Shown piece by piece: positions 22,599-35,318 of a stretch of 64,000 nucleotides of DNA. Numbering within the stretch: position 1 is the stretch's first letter; each line of letters starts with the position of its first letter. The stretch comes from Spongilla lacustris (taxonomy: Eukaryota > Porifera > Demospongiae > Spongillida > Spongillidae). The stretch spans positions 1,354,000-1,417,999 of the forward strand of contig OX442425.1 of the NCBI GenBank assembly GCA_949361645.1, given 5' to 3'. A program made the translations under genes and the position numbers. The notes below the pieces were generated by a model. It was not told the origin of the DNA. It made no database searches and saw only the letters and a program-made list of their open reading frames with translations.

Positions 22599-23422
22599 AT
22601 GGGACAGTTTCCGAGAAAACTGCCCTTCGCATTTATATATAAAATGTTATATAAATGCTTCTCGTTTGAATCGCTATAAATTCCGAACGGTTAACGCTAT
22701 CAACATCCTATTTTCAATACTTCATACGACACCATTTCTCTATGGTAAAATACTTTTTAGGATCTTGCACTTGCTCCTTGCCAGTATTGCAACGTTGGAT
22801 ACCCCACCGGGTTCAAACCCGCCATAACTTTCTGTAGGAGTAATCAAATCGCTTCAAATTCGGTTTGTAGGTAGAGAGGTTCTATACCTATCGATTTGTT
22901 CTGTTCGTTAATTTTTATGCCATCTGTTACGGAGATACAGTTGAACAAACTACGTGCACGTTTTCCCGCTTGATTCGCGCCAATGTTATAATCCCCGCCT
23001 CCCCATACATTGAGCGGAGTGCAATTTGCCCAAATCATTGGCGCGAAACGAGCGCGAAAATGTGCCCGTAGTTTGTTCAACTGTATCTCCGTAACGGATT
23101 GCATAAAAATTAACGAACAGAACAAATAGATAGGTATAGGACCTCTCCACCTATAAACCGAATTTGAAGCGATTTGATTACTCCTACAGAAAGTTATGGC
23201 GGGTTTGAACCCGGTGGGGTATCGAACGTTGCAATACTGGCAAGGAGCAAGTGCAAGACCCCAAATATATTTTACCATAGAAAAATGGTGTGGTATAAAG
23301 GTTGAAAATAGGATGTTGATAGCGTTAACCGTTCGGAAGATATAGCGATTCAAACGAGAAGCATTTATATAACATTTTATATATAAATGCGAAGGGCAGT
23401 TTTCTCGGAAACTGTCCCATAT
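22599..23422. mobile_element. Foldback element, complete palindrome
   Basis: Two arms of about 400 bp form an almost perfect inverted repeat with centre near 23010. Ends are TATGGGACAGTTTCC and the reverse complement, set in TATA-rich flanks. The arms carry a block (CCACCGGGTTCAAACCCGCC, then CCGTTACGGAGATACAG) that also forms the tips of the 13-kb inverted repeat at 49.1-62.1 kb. No transposase. Confidence 0.85.
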
Positions 23423-23427
23423 ATATA

Positions 23428-23948
23428 TGGGACAGTCTCCGCGAAATGGGACCTTAGAGATTAAAATAAAATGTTATAAAATTTTCTCACGTTTTTTTTT
23501 TGAATCACTATAGCGTCCGAACCGTTAAAGCTATCCACTTCCTATTTTCAACACTTCATACTATACCATTTCTCTATGGTAAAATATTTTTAAGGGCTTT
23601 GCATATGCTCCATACCAGTATTGCAACGTTCGATACCCCACCGGGTTCAAACCCGCCATAACTTTCTGTAGGAATAATGAAATCGCTTCAAATTCGGTTC
23701 GTATGTAGAGAGGTCCTTTACCTATCGATTTGCTCTCTTCGTTAATTTTTATGCCATCCGTTACGGAGATACAGTTGAACAAACTACGTGCACGATTTCC
23801 CGCTCGATTCGCGCCAATGTTATAATCCCCGCCTCCCCATACATCGAGCGGGACGCTATTTGTCCAAATCATTGGCGCGAATCGAGCGCGAAAATGTGCG
23901 CATAGTTTGTTCAACTGTATCTCCGTGACGGATGGCATAAAAATTAAN
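23428..23948. mobile_element. Second foldback element, cut by the gap
   Basis: Starts TATGGGACAGTCTCC and repeats the left arm and centre of the neighbouring element before running into the run of N. Tandem placement with the first element is directly visible. Confidence 0.8.
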
Positions 23949-24147
23949 NNNNNNNNNNNNNNNNNNNNNNNNNNNNNNNNNNNNNNNNNNNNNNNNNNNN
24001 NNNNNNNNNNNNNNNNNNNNNNNNNNNNNNNNNNNNNNNNNNNNNNNNNNNNNNNNNNNNNNNNNNNNNNNNNNNNNNNNNNNNNNNNNNNNNNNNNNNN
24101 NNNNNNNNNNNNNNNNNNNNNNNNNNNNNNNNNNNNNNNNNNNNNNN
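23949..24147. other. Assembly gap
   Basis: About 200 N. The true length is unknown; it lies between the foldback element and a very long C/T satellite. Confidence 0.99.
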
Positions 24148-24182
<35 letters not shown>

Positions 24183-25830
24183 CCCCCCTCCCCCCTCCCC
24201 CCTCCCCTTTCCCCCCCTCCCCCCTCCCCCCTCCCCCTCCCCCTCCCCCCCCCTCCCCCCTCCCCCCCCCCCTCCCCCCTCCCCCTCCCCCTCCCCCCTC
24301 CCCCCTCCCCCTTCCCCCCTCCCCCTCCCCCTCCCCCTCCCCCTCCCCCCTCCCCCTCCCCCTCCCCCTCCCCCTCCCCCCTCCCCCTCCCCCTCCCCCT
24401 CCCCCTCCCCTCCCCCTCCCCCTCCCCCTCCCCCTCCCCCTCCCCCTCCCCCTCCCCCTCCCCCTCCCCCTCCCCCTCCCCCTCCCCCTCCCCCTCCCCC
24501 TCCCCCTCCCCCTCCCCCCTCCCCCTCCCCCCTCCCCCTCCCCCTCCCCCTCCCCCCTCCCCCTCCCCCCTCCCCCCTCCCCCTCCCCCCTCCCCCCTCC
24601 CCCTCCCCCTCCCCCTCCCCCTCCCCCTCCCCCTCCCCCTCCCCCCTCCCCCTCCCCCTCCCCCCCTCCCCCTCCCCCTCCCCCCCTCCCCCTCCCCCCT
24701 CCCCCTCCCCCTCCCCCTCCCCCCTCCCCCTCCCCCTCCCCCTCCCCCTCCCCCTCCCCCTCCCCCTCCCCCTCCCCCTCCCCCTCCCCCCTCCCCCTCC
24801 CCCCCTCCCCCTCCCCCTCCCCCTCCCCCTCCCCCTCCCCCCTCCCCCTCCCCCTCCCCCCTCCCCCTCCCCCTCCCCCTCCCCCTCCCCCTCCCCCTCC
24901 CCCTCCCCCTCCCCCTCCCCCTCCCCCTCCCCCTCCCCCTCCCCCTCCCCCTCCCCCCTCCCCCTCCCCCTCCCCCTCCCCCTCCCCCCTCCCCCTCCCC
25001 CTCCCCCTCCCCCTCCCCCTCCCCCTCCCCCTCCCCCTCCCCCTCCCCCTCCCCCTCCCCCTCCCCCTCCCCCTCCCCCTCCCCCCTCCCCCTCCCCCTC
25101 CCCCTCCCCCTCCCCCTCCCCCTCCCCCTCCCCCTCCCCCTCCCCCTCCCCCTCCCCCTCCCCCTCCCCCTCCCCCTCCCCCTCCCCCTCCCCCTCCCCC
25201 TCCCCCTCCCCCTCCCCCCTCCCCCTCCCCTCCCCCTCCCCCCTCCCCCTCCCCCTCCCCCCTCCCCCCTCCCCCCTCCCCCTCCCCCCCTCCCTCCCCT
25301 CCCTCCCTCCCCCCCTCCCCCCCTCCCCCCCTCCCCCCCTCCCCCCCTCCCCCCCCCCCCCCCTCCCCCCCCCCCCCCCTCCCTCCCTCCCTCCCTCCCT
25401 CCCTCCCTCCCTCCCTCCCTCCCTCCCTCCCTCCCTCCCTCCCTCCCTCCCTCCCTCCCTCCCTCCCTCCCTCCCTCCCTCCCTCCCTCCCTCCCTCCCT
25501 CCCTCCCTCCCTCCCTCCCTCCCTCCCTCCCTCCCTCCCTCCCTCCCTCCCTCCCTCCCTCCCTCCCTCCCTCCCTCCCTCCCTCCCTCCCTCCCTCCCT
25601 CCCTCCCTCCCTCCCTCCCTCCCTCCCTCCCTCCCTCCCTCCCTCCCTCCCTCCCTCCCTCCCTCCCTCCCTCCCTCCCTCCCTCCCTCCCTCCCTCCCT
25701 CCCTCCCTCCCTCCCTCCCTCCCTCCTCCCTCCCTCCCTCCCTCCCTCCCTCCCTCCCTCCCTCCCTCCCTCCCTCCCTCCCTCCCTCCCTCCCCTCCCT
25801 CCCTCCCTCCCTCCCTCCCTCCCTCCCTCC
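24148..25830. repeat. C/T satellite: (CT)n, (CCCCCT)n and (CCCT)n
   Basis: A short (CT)n block is followed by roughly 1.2 kb of CCCCCT-type hexamers with C-run variants and about 450 bp of CCCT tetramers. Any reading frame across it is an artefact. Confidence 0.98.
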
Positions 25831-26319
25831 GATAAACGTATATGTACCGCCAGCTTGTTTAAAATGCTTGATTTAATCAGTTACGCGCATGCTTTAATAA
25901 ATGGAATATAACCCCCTTTGTAAAATCCTGCATATGCAGTTTACCAAAGGGGCTAAGTGTTTATTCAGTACTAATCAACTATTATAGTTTCTGCAGACTC
26001 AGAGGGGTTAAACTGATAAGCTTCGGTGGTGACTAGTCAGAATCCTCTGAAGTTTAAAGTAGCTATAGGAACATGTAAGAAACAACAATAGTAGTGATGA
26101 TCGCCAATGGCTCCCACTGAGATATACGCTTCAACACTTCAACAGCTAAAACTACTAAAATGTACCATCAGCATTACTAGAAAAAGTCATACCAATGGGG
26201 GGAGGAGGGGATGGGGGAGGGGGGATTCCAAGATAACTTTTTTCGTGCTTATGGGCTACCGTTTAATGGGTTAATAAGAACTGCATTACAGTTTGTACTA
26301 TGTTGCATTCCCCTTGCAG
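25831..26319. other. Intronic-type sequence before PDE12 copy B
   Basis: Matches the sequence before copy C (AGAGGGGTTAAA, GGTGACTAGTCAG and neighbours at about 41395-41440). It contains no earlier PDE12 exon. Confidence 0.55.
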
Positions 26320-27199
26320 GTGTCTGAAGGAGAAGCAGTGTTTACAATGTTTCAAAATTCGAGCTTGTGAGCAATGACTTAGCCTCTCTGAGCAACTTCC
26401 TCCAGACTGATTCATCCTGTGCAGACTTGCGTGCGGCTCTTGAAAAGGCTCCTATCATTCAAGAAGAGCTAACATCAAAGCACACTATTGTTCAGCTTGT
26501 AGTTCTGCATTGCCTGGATGCACCATATCGCTTCCTGTGTGTGGCCAACACACACCTCTACTTTCACCTAGACGGTGATCACATCAGGCTGCTGCAGACT
26601 GAGCTCTCTCTGCGCTACCTGACAAAAGCCTTGGGAAACCTGGTGCTGTGGTTCCAGAATGGGACCTTGCACCCAGACATTGCCCCCATGTTTGCAGGAG
26701 ACTTCAACAGCTGCCCGTGCACTGCAGCCAACCAACTGATGGCACAGGGGAGCGTACCAAAGGACCACATAGATTGGACCAAGCACAGACTTCCTCCATC
26801 TCTATATCCAAAGTGCACATGTGGATTGGTGGGAGGCATCAGACAACCACAAGAGCTGAGGTGTGTAGATGGAGGTGTTAGGTGTAGGTGAAGATGGAGG
26901 AGTACCTGGTTGTGCTGACCACTCACTTCATGGTGGGTTCCAAAGTATCCACCTTCAGCATGACTTCCATTTCCAGAGTGCCTGTGGGACCCCACCATTC
27001 ACAAACTACACGGAAACATTTGTGGGACCTTTGGATTACATCCGTGTCGAGAACAAACCACCTACGGGTGACAGCAACTGTGACCTTTCCATCTCTGGAA
27101 GAGGTCAGAGAACTGGTTGCCCTACTCTCTGTCCACTTCCCCTCAGACCATGTTGCCTTGGTGTGTGATGTGTCATGGAAGCCACCTATTAATAAGTAA
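26320..27199 (+). pseudogene. PDE12-like 2'-phosphodiesterase 3' exon, copy B
   Basis: The exon follows CTTGCAG and encodes the C-terminal catalytic half: CVANTHLYFH (substituted next to copy C's HPDGDH), FAGDFNSCPCTAAN, then TNYTETFVGPLDYI, ending DHVALVCDVSWK. One T is missing at about 26342, so the frame fails near the exon start. A second shift lies near 26879 in the Gly/Val stretch. No 5' exons are present. Predicted non-functional. Confidence 0.87.
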
Positions 27200-28216
27200 A
27201 TGTTTTGCAAATGTGTTGATGTTTTATTAGTAATCAGGCTGAGCTCTGAATTGAACCTGTTCTGTATATGGAGATCTGGGATATCCTGCATGAATAGATC
27301 CTGGCAACTGGTTTTAAATTTGACCGCTAACAAAATGATCAAACATTTTTAAAATTACTAATTACCTTATATCATGTTAGAGCTCAGTAAAATACATGTA
27401 ATCCATGCATGAAAAGATGGATTTAGCGGTACTTAAGTATGTGAGCTTATGACCATTTGGGTACATGACTGGGCTGTATAATAACACACCCTTTCTGCAG
27501 CAATGGATGTGTATAAGAAGCATGTAGCTTTTAATATTCACACTTAGCCAGGAACATTCTGGTTGTACAGCTGCCACACCCAATACTTCTCCGTTAGAGT
27601 AGTGGATAAAGTTGTTTCTAAAATACCTGAACACTGAGATTAAAAGTAGAGTACTGTGATTAATCATTGTTTTTCTGGCTACTGATGCACTTATTGAGAC
27701 TTCCATTCTGTACATCGAAGTGATTTTAGGAATTTTTCAAGTACTCCATGATCCAATAGGTACGGTGGGTACATAACCCCCATATTAATAATGAATTGTA
27801 TGTCAAATTTGGACATCTGTCCATCACAATGATGTCATTTAACTAAAAGGATGCATGTTGACTGCACTTAGCTAACTGACATAACTACGAAGAGAGGAAA
27901 TGGGTTTTGCACCTACATGTAACTTGAGTCAGGCCACTTAGACTAAACTAAACTGATGCTCTCACTAAAACCATATAGCTGAGAACATGTTGGCTACCAG
28001 GTCTGGTTGGTTATACTGAGCCAAGCCAATTGCAAGAGTAATAAGACCAGGATATTACAAGTTAGAAATGAAACTTTTGGATAGGATATCCTTGGATATT
28101 ACATGCTTCATGGAAAGCAATGCTTGTGAGCAACACAAAAATAAATGATTGAAAATATGCATCTCATCAGTTTCTACATGTGTACTGTAGTCCTCTAAAC
28201 AATTTAATATCACTGA
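27200..28216. other. Shared intergenic block between convergent genes
   Basis: About 1 kb separates the PDE12 stop from the UBL-gene stop. It is repeated after copy C (42545-43430) and partly after copy A. No gene. Confidence 0.6.
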
Positions 28217-30257
28217 TTATAATAATAGCGCCTCCACAATCTGTCGACTGTCTGACTTAAGGATCTTTTCAAGTCCAAGACAGGTCGCTGCAAGTTTCGT
28301 TTTCACTATCACATTAAGGCTAGGAGGCTGAAGTACTATATGTGAGCCAACCATGTCTACCAGAGATTTTGCCCTCTGGTGGGCCATTGATCCTTTAGAC
28401 ATGTGCCAAGGAAGACAGGTTAGGTATTCCAGTAAGCCTTGCTTCACTAGGACTTGTCTCTCCTTCTCTCCCTCAAGAAAAACTTGCAGACCTAGTACAA
28501 CCACTTCCAAACACGTCATGGAGATGTCATCTTCATCAGTCTGTGACCTCCATTTGGAGCACGTGTACAGCAGCTTCATATATGGCAACATGTCATTCCA
28601 CCAGTATCCATATTGAACTGATGCCCACTTGTATAATTGCTTAGAGTCAGCACAAAGAAGGAACTCGTTCAAAAAGCCCAGTAATGCTTTAGGAGTGATA
28701 AACCATTCTTTATTAGCTAAAACCAGCTGAGAAATTACTATGGAAGCCAAAAACCTGTGAAAGTGATAGTAAATATAGTCCATTAGAGTAGACACTGACT
28801 TAGCAGACTTACTTGATAAGGTTGGAGTCATTTTTTAGGCATTCTGCTTGATCCATTCCTTCCAATACTGTTGGTGTGATGCGCATAGAGGAAGCACCCA
28901 TTATTGCAGTGATGATATGTGGCTTGACAAGGTAGTAATGTGATTTGTAGTTGTATGAAAGATTTTCCAGAAAACACAGAACCTTTATTCTGACCACGTG
29001 GCTGAATGAGGGTGTCACTAAACATCCTATAATCTGGTCCAGTATATCTTTGGAAGAGATGATCTGACTTTGAAACGTATCAATTTCTGAGATGCTGTAA
29101 AAAGACAGATGTACATATTCTGGTTATAATTTGATATAAGGTTTAATTAAAAATTATGTCTGTGTGACTCATGCTCATCTGAGAAAAAAAAGTTGAAATT
29201 GTTTCATGCAATACATTAAACATTTCTGCTAAGCACATTTGTCATGCAGGCACCCAGTGAGTTATGTTTTTCTGCCTTATATTAGTACCTACTTGAGCAA
29301 AACTGAAAGGGAGTTGTATATGATGTTGATGACGTGATCGTTCATTGCAAGTGAAGGCACGTTAGGATTAGCAGGTGGGAAGATGGGAGCACCAGTCAAT
29401 CGAACCCGAAAAAATGAACGGACAACATTGTCAAAGTTTATGAAAGGATTATAGAACGACTGACGGTAAGCCATCGCTGTGACCACATGCCACAGAATGC
29501 GGAGGAGTGTTCTCTCTAGTCGCAATAGATCCACATGACATAATGTGCTCAATGGAAGGTTTACCAGCATGGAATGTAGTTTGTCAATCAAAGGCAACCC
29601 TCCACTGTGAATGAGAAAGGTACATGTACTAAGCGCCACATTATCTGTACTAGAGCTGGATGGTTTATCGTACAAATCTGCTACGCGTTTAGCAATGTCG
29701 CTGACACGAAGCATTTGGGATAATAGTTGTCTAAAGCTTAAAGAGGCGTTTGCAAGTGATAGTTTGCTCTGCACACTCCGGAGGCGGAGAAAAATGGTGG
29801 CGTTTTTAAGGTCTTTTAGCAGGAGGCAAAAGCTTTCTATGTCAACAGTCGATGTGTACTCAACTGTAAGTAGGTCGCCATCTTTTAATCTGTAGTATTC
29901 AAGCCTCTTCTCGTCATCCAATTGCTCGGCACCAAAGATCACCACTTGATCGTATATTGGAATTTGGAACTGTTCCTGCAGGGCTTCCTTTAGTTCCCTA
30001 ACCATTTCGGGAAAGTTGTCCATCTTAAGGATGACTTCCTGTAGCTTGTTGGAAGTAGTATTGACCAGATGAACCTCAAACCTCACGGGAGAGATGTGTA
30101 CATTCCGACAGTCTGTCTTAGAGGGAGATGTGTTCCCGTTCCGCTTATCCTCCTTCACGGGAGGAGCATGTTCGTTGATACCATCGATATCCACCTGCAT
30201 GGTACTAGTAGAAGGTTGTTTTAAAGTACCAGTACCACTTTTATGCCTGATTTCCAA
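28217..30257 (-). CDS. UBL-helical protein, intact copy B, 594 aa
   Basis: Exons on the minus strand are 30257-29293, 29094-28813 and 28754-28217. Both introns are GT-AG in reading order, and the joined length is 1785 nt with a terminal TAA. Residues about 59-134 look like a ubiquitin-like domain: a beta hairpin, a helix around MDNFPEMVRELKEALQEQF, then YDQVVIFGAEQLDDEKRL and LKDGDLLTVEY. The remaining about 460 residues are mostly predicted helices with leucine spacing that suggests an armadillo/HEAT-type fold, but no repeat family is certain. A downstream ATG (MQVDIDGINEH) could also start translation. It converges on PDE12 copy B. This is the only copy of the gene in the window without a frame break. 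Its function is unknown; the N-terminal UBL suggests a link to ubiquitin or proteasome binding (inference). Confidence 0.75.
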
Positions 30258-30920
30258 TGTTCCTCTCGTCGAGTTCGTTCGCTTCGATCAATTTGATGAC
30301 GGGTGTGTCTTTTGAATATGTTTCACATTAAAAAAAACATATATACACCTTTTTGGGCGATAATTTATGAATACTTAGCTTGAGTGCCATTTTCACGGGT
30401 AATATTGATGCATGTAAATACCGGTTGTTGGCAATCAGTGGCGTAGGCCTAAGGTTATTAATCTATGGTTGCATTAATTGCGTGCCAGAATGGCTCGAGC
30501 CATTCTGGCTCGAGCAGTTCTGGCACTCAAGTGTCCCGGGTGGAAATAATCGCGATAATATCGCGATAGTTGGCGATTATGGCGATTAATCGCCGGACAG
30601 AAATGACGTAAACGTGTCAAGTCAATTGTCATGACAACCATTCTATGACGATATGATATCCAATTACATGTATTTGGACGATAGTAAATTTGTTATTTTA
30701 GGAATATTAATAAAATAGGCCTGGATTATCCCCTAATATTAAAGATGGAGCTGGTCGGAGAGGGAACTCAATATAGGCCTACTAAATCCGGTTCTCCGTA
30801 TACTTGGTAGCCGGTATAGCCACTACAATGTAACAGTTACTATTATACGAGGGAGCGGACGTAGCCGTAGCACATATCGATGGTGACTCGGTTCGCGCTA
30901 CAAATGTAGACATTCTCTGT
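30258..30920. other. Intergenic with a lone palindrome unit and hAT-type end
   Basis: CAGTGGCGTAGGC at about 30438 looks like a hAT-like left end without its partner. A copy of the 30-bp palindrome of the 37.7-kb array lies at about 30482-30530 with the same GCATTAATTGCGTGCCAGAA flank. Confidence 0.5.
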
Positions 30921-31557
30921 ATGCAAGCGATAAACGAGCAGGCATATTGTGTCGATCTATATGTTTATGTGATGTGTATCATGTGTCACAGCGAAGACGC
31001 TATCCGCATACGGTGCTCCAACTATGTCTCTACTAGTAAGCCGGTGCTTGAGCTGGTGCGCTACCTGCATGAAGGCAAACACTGTTTCAGACCGCGAAAG
31101 CAGAGGAGCGATCACGATTTTAAAATGGGGTAAGATATAGTAATACTGTCACGTGGGCTATTGCATAGGCCTACACACATGCACGAAGCACATTTCCACA
31201 TTCACCTCACATTGGTCTACTTACATTTACTACTTTTCTTACAATTTGTACGTTTTTACCTACATGTACATGTAGTGAAACGGTGTGTGTATGTACGGAA
31301 GACTGGGACAATGGAGAAGTACTGGGGTGGTGAGTTTGATCATTTACTTGTACATGTATGTTGTCTACCAGGCAGCAGCCAAACCTGCTTGTCCAAAACA
31401 GCACCCTGAATGTGACTATTGGAAATCTCGAGATACATGTGTAACACTACAAATGTATTTCCTGTCCTCATCTTCATTCTGTAAGTCACCCAGATGCCCA
31501 GGGTACAGTGTTCGTATATGTAGGTGGGTGGGGTGTACAATTCGGACATTATGCTGA
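30921..31557 (+). other. Possible small multi-exon gene, weak
   Basis: An open segment 30921-31131 ends at a GTAAGA donor. A later segment after CTACCAG (about 31371-31482) encodes a cysteine-containing stretch (ACPKQHPECDYWKSRDTC) and ends at GTAAGT. A middle exon around 31295-31329 ending GTGAGT is possible. No family is recognised, and the opposite strand is also open. Confidence 0.2.
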
Positions 31558-31990
31558 TGTGATGTGCATTGTAGGAGAGGACCGAAAAGGGAATCCATAC
31601 TTATTATGATGCCTTGATACATGTACTTCAATCCATGCCACCCTTCTCCCTGGTAACACTTCTGATCCATACCCACCACCCTTTTCCACCCCTTTCCCTA
31701 CACACACCAACCTTCTCCTCAACCCAATCCTTCCACACTGCAAGGGAAGGGGAAGTGGGGGGGGGGGATATTAGTGGAAGGGTATGGGCACGCATAAGTC
31801 ATTGAACATTTCTGTTAATAATCTGCACTGCATGAAAGTGGAGAGGTATATGTGCTCCCTCACCATGATCCCCCATCAGTCCAGCTTGTCTGAGTGGTTT
31901 GTACTGGTCCAATGACCTCTGCTTACTTGGGGTTGCCTTTTGCTAATCAATAGATCAGTGTGTGTGTTTTTGTGCATGTGTGTATGTGTT
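31558..31990. other. Intergenic, nothing recognised
   Basis: No gene or repeat ends recognised. Confidence 0.5.
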
Positions 31991-32416
31991 ATTAATAATG
32001 TCTAATGTCCTGGGCTTGCTCTGAGGTGCAAGTATGTACATCGCAAGGTACGCAAAACAGAGTTTTTTTTGCATCCTAGAGAAGTTCGACTGCTTTGCCA
32101 CATTGCATAAGACCTTATCTGTTTGGGCAAAAGGCCTAAGACCTTTCACTGCTCTTACAGCAACTCGCCACAGTGGAGGTACACTATACGGCATACATGG
32201 ATATTTTAACTTATGTACTGGAAGTTTCTCGTACCTCCACTATGGTGAGTTGCTGTAAGAGCAGCAAAAGGTATTAGGCCTTCAAAGCTTCGGGGTGTTA
32301 TGCAATGTGGTAAAGCAGTCAAACTTCACTAGGATGCAAAAAAAAAACTCTGCTTTGCGTACCTTGCGATGTACATACATGCACCTCAGAGCAAGCCCAG
32401 GACATTAGACATTAAT
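31991..32416. mobile_element. Foldback element of about 425 bp
   Basis: Left arm AATGTCTAATGTCCTGGGCT... and its reverse complement at the right end pair over about 190 bp, with a short loop near 32200. The arms are about 90 percent alike by eye. No coding content. A family with the other foldbacks is not evident from the termini. Confidence 0.75.
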
Positions 32417-32491
32417 GTGTACACTTCCCACACACAACACCCTTCACCCACAAAGCACCCTTCACACACGATGACACTGGATGCCATTTCA

Positions 32492-33469
<978 letters not shown>

Positions 33470-33474
33470 ATATA

Positions 33475-33835
33475 TTCAGACACCAGGAGAACAGTTAGGC
33501 ATGGTTTACTGTAACAGTATGTCGTAAGGGAAGGCCTACGAGGTCCCCAGACCTTACTTGAGACCCCTTTATACTATACTGTAACAGAAGCCAAGCTTCT
33601 CCCAATGCCATACCCACTTGATAACTATGCTCATACACCAGGATAACAGTTTGGCATGGTTTATTATAATAGTCATGTCATAAGGGATGTGTCAAATAGG
33701 CCTACAAGGTGACCTTGCTTGAGACTCCTATATACCACCACACTATAATAGAAGCCAAGCATACCCACTTGGCAACTACATGTAAACTCATACACCAGGA
33801 AAACACGTACAGTTTGGCATAACAGTAAATGCAAG
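33475..33835. repeat. Tandem repeat of about 157 bp, 2-3 copies
   Basis: Units share CACCAGGA.AACAGTT.GGCATGGTTTA and AGAAGCCAAGC at a spacing of about 157 bp. Confidence 0.7.
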
Positions 33836-34833
33836 TGGTAATACCACACTAAATAACTCAAAAGTCATGCAGTTGTATATGGAGACGTAGGAATTATTGT
33901 TTTGAGTTAATTTAGATGCTATCACCTGTCGATCGTGTGCATGTGAGAAATATTTTTAAAAATCGGTCTCATCAGTTTAATATCAGTTGATACGCTAGTA
34001 CACGTTATAATGCCGGCGCTCTAATGCAAACCATGCAACTAGCGCTTGGATCTCTTCGTTAAGACGCTGTCGTTGACATGGACGCTGTCAAGCGGCCGCG
34101 GAAAACTGTTGACGCTTTATTATAAAGTAAGTACTTGGGAGTGAAACTAAGTGTTAGAAAATCCTATTGTCCACGCGGATTGTGCAGAAGAGTGTTTTTT
34201 GCGACACTGCCATTGAGGGATTCATAATTGATAATTCTTATTAAAGCCCTTGAAGGAAGACATGTGCATGGTGTGTATGATAACTTGCTTTTGTAACAAA
34301 TTACTGCAGACTCCTTGTCACTCACCCATATGCACACCGCCTGCACACACCAATCCAACTGTACATACACTCCTTGTCGTCTTCACACTCCTCTTGTACA
34401 CACCAATGTACACCCACCTTCCACATTGCAATCCCCTCACAGCATGACTACCCCATGCACATCCACCCACTGCACACACTCCCTTATCACAGTGACACAC
34501 ACACATCTAATTTACACACCCCTAAGGGAGTTAGGGTTAGGGAGGGAGTGATGTGTGCTGCGTGAATATGAGGCTAAGGAGGAAGATATAAGGGTGTAGG
34601 GAGAGGGTGATGTGTGTATACAATTGTAACGAGGTAAGGTGAAGGTGGAGAGAGTTGAGAGAGGGGAAAGGCCCAAGTGTACCCATATTTTGCACTACCA
34701 TGTCAAACTTCTTCCTTACTTTACATGCTGCTAGCAGCCCCCAACAGGTTGCCAAATTCAAATGATCAATCTTTAATTTTGCATTGTTGGAACAATATGA
34801 CCTCAAACTGGGTTCTTTGTCATAGGGGGGCAA
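33836..34833. other. Intergenic, nothing recognised
   Basis: A short frame from ATG 34077 (MDAVKRPRKTVDALL) looks like the start of some hAT-type proteins but stops at once. CACACA-rich sequence follows. Confidence 0.4.
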
Positions 34834-35318
34834 AGACAAACTATGAAGCCATACTGTATAAACTGTTTACATGATGATCAGCTAACTGTTATCTTTGTAG
34901 AGCACCAACTTTTCAGAGTTTTGTCAGTGTTGCATCATCCCTTGGATGTGTTAGGGTCAACAGATGTCTGCAAGTCACTGATGTGCAATGTTAAAATGTC
35001 TGGTGTGTTGAGATAGTGATACAAACTGCTGGGACCATGCGAGTGGAGAAATGTCCTTGTGAGAATGGTCTGTTTTTGTGACATACCCCGCAAGAAGTCA
35101 CCAGGATATTTCTCCACTCCCAAGGTCCCAGCAATTTGTTCCACTATCCCAACACACCAGACATTTTAACATTGCACATCAGTGACTTGCAGACATCTGT
35201 TGACCCTGACACATCCAAGGGATGATGCAACACAGCAACTAAGTTGTCATATTACACACCAAGATAACAAGCAGCTGATGTAAACAGTTTATACAGTATG
35301 GCTTCGTAGTTTGTTAGA
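34834..35318. mobile_element. Foldback element of about 485 bp
   Basis: Arms pair from AAACTATGAAGCCATACTG (left) with CAGTATGGCTTCGTAGTTT (right), centre near 35076. The pairing continues through GGATGTGT, CAACAGATGTCTGCAAGTCA and GTGGAGAAAT. No coding content. Confidence 0.78.

Noticed and set aside
22807..22827. tRNA-derived promoter (B box GGTTCAAACCC) in the foldback arms
   Set aside because: The match is good, but the T-stem is only 4 bp with a 6-base loop and no A box at proper spacing was found; likely a chance palindrome.
23907..25835. A 642-codon Pro/Ser/Leu frame
   Set aside because: It crosses the run of N and consists of C/T satellite.
34077..34124. Start of a hAT transposase (MDAVKRPRKTV)
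   Set aside because: Stops after 15 codons and no catalytic region follows; too short to support.
34526..34550. Telomere-type TTAGGG repeats
   Set aside because: Only two hexamers, no array.
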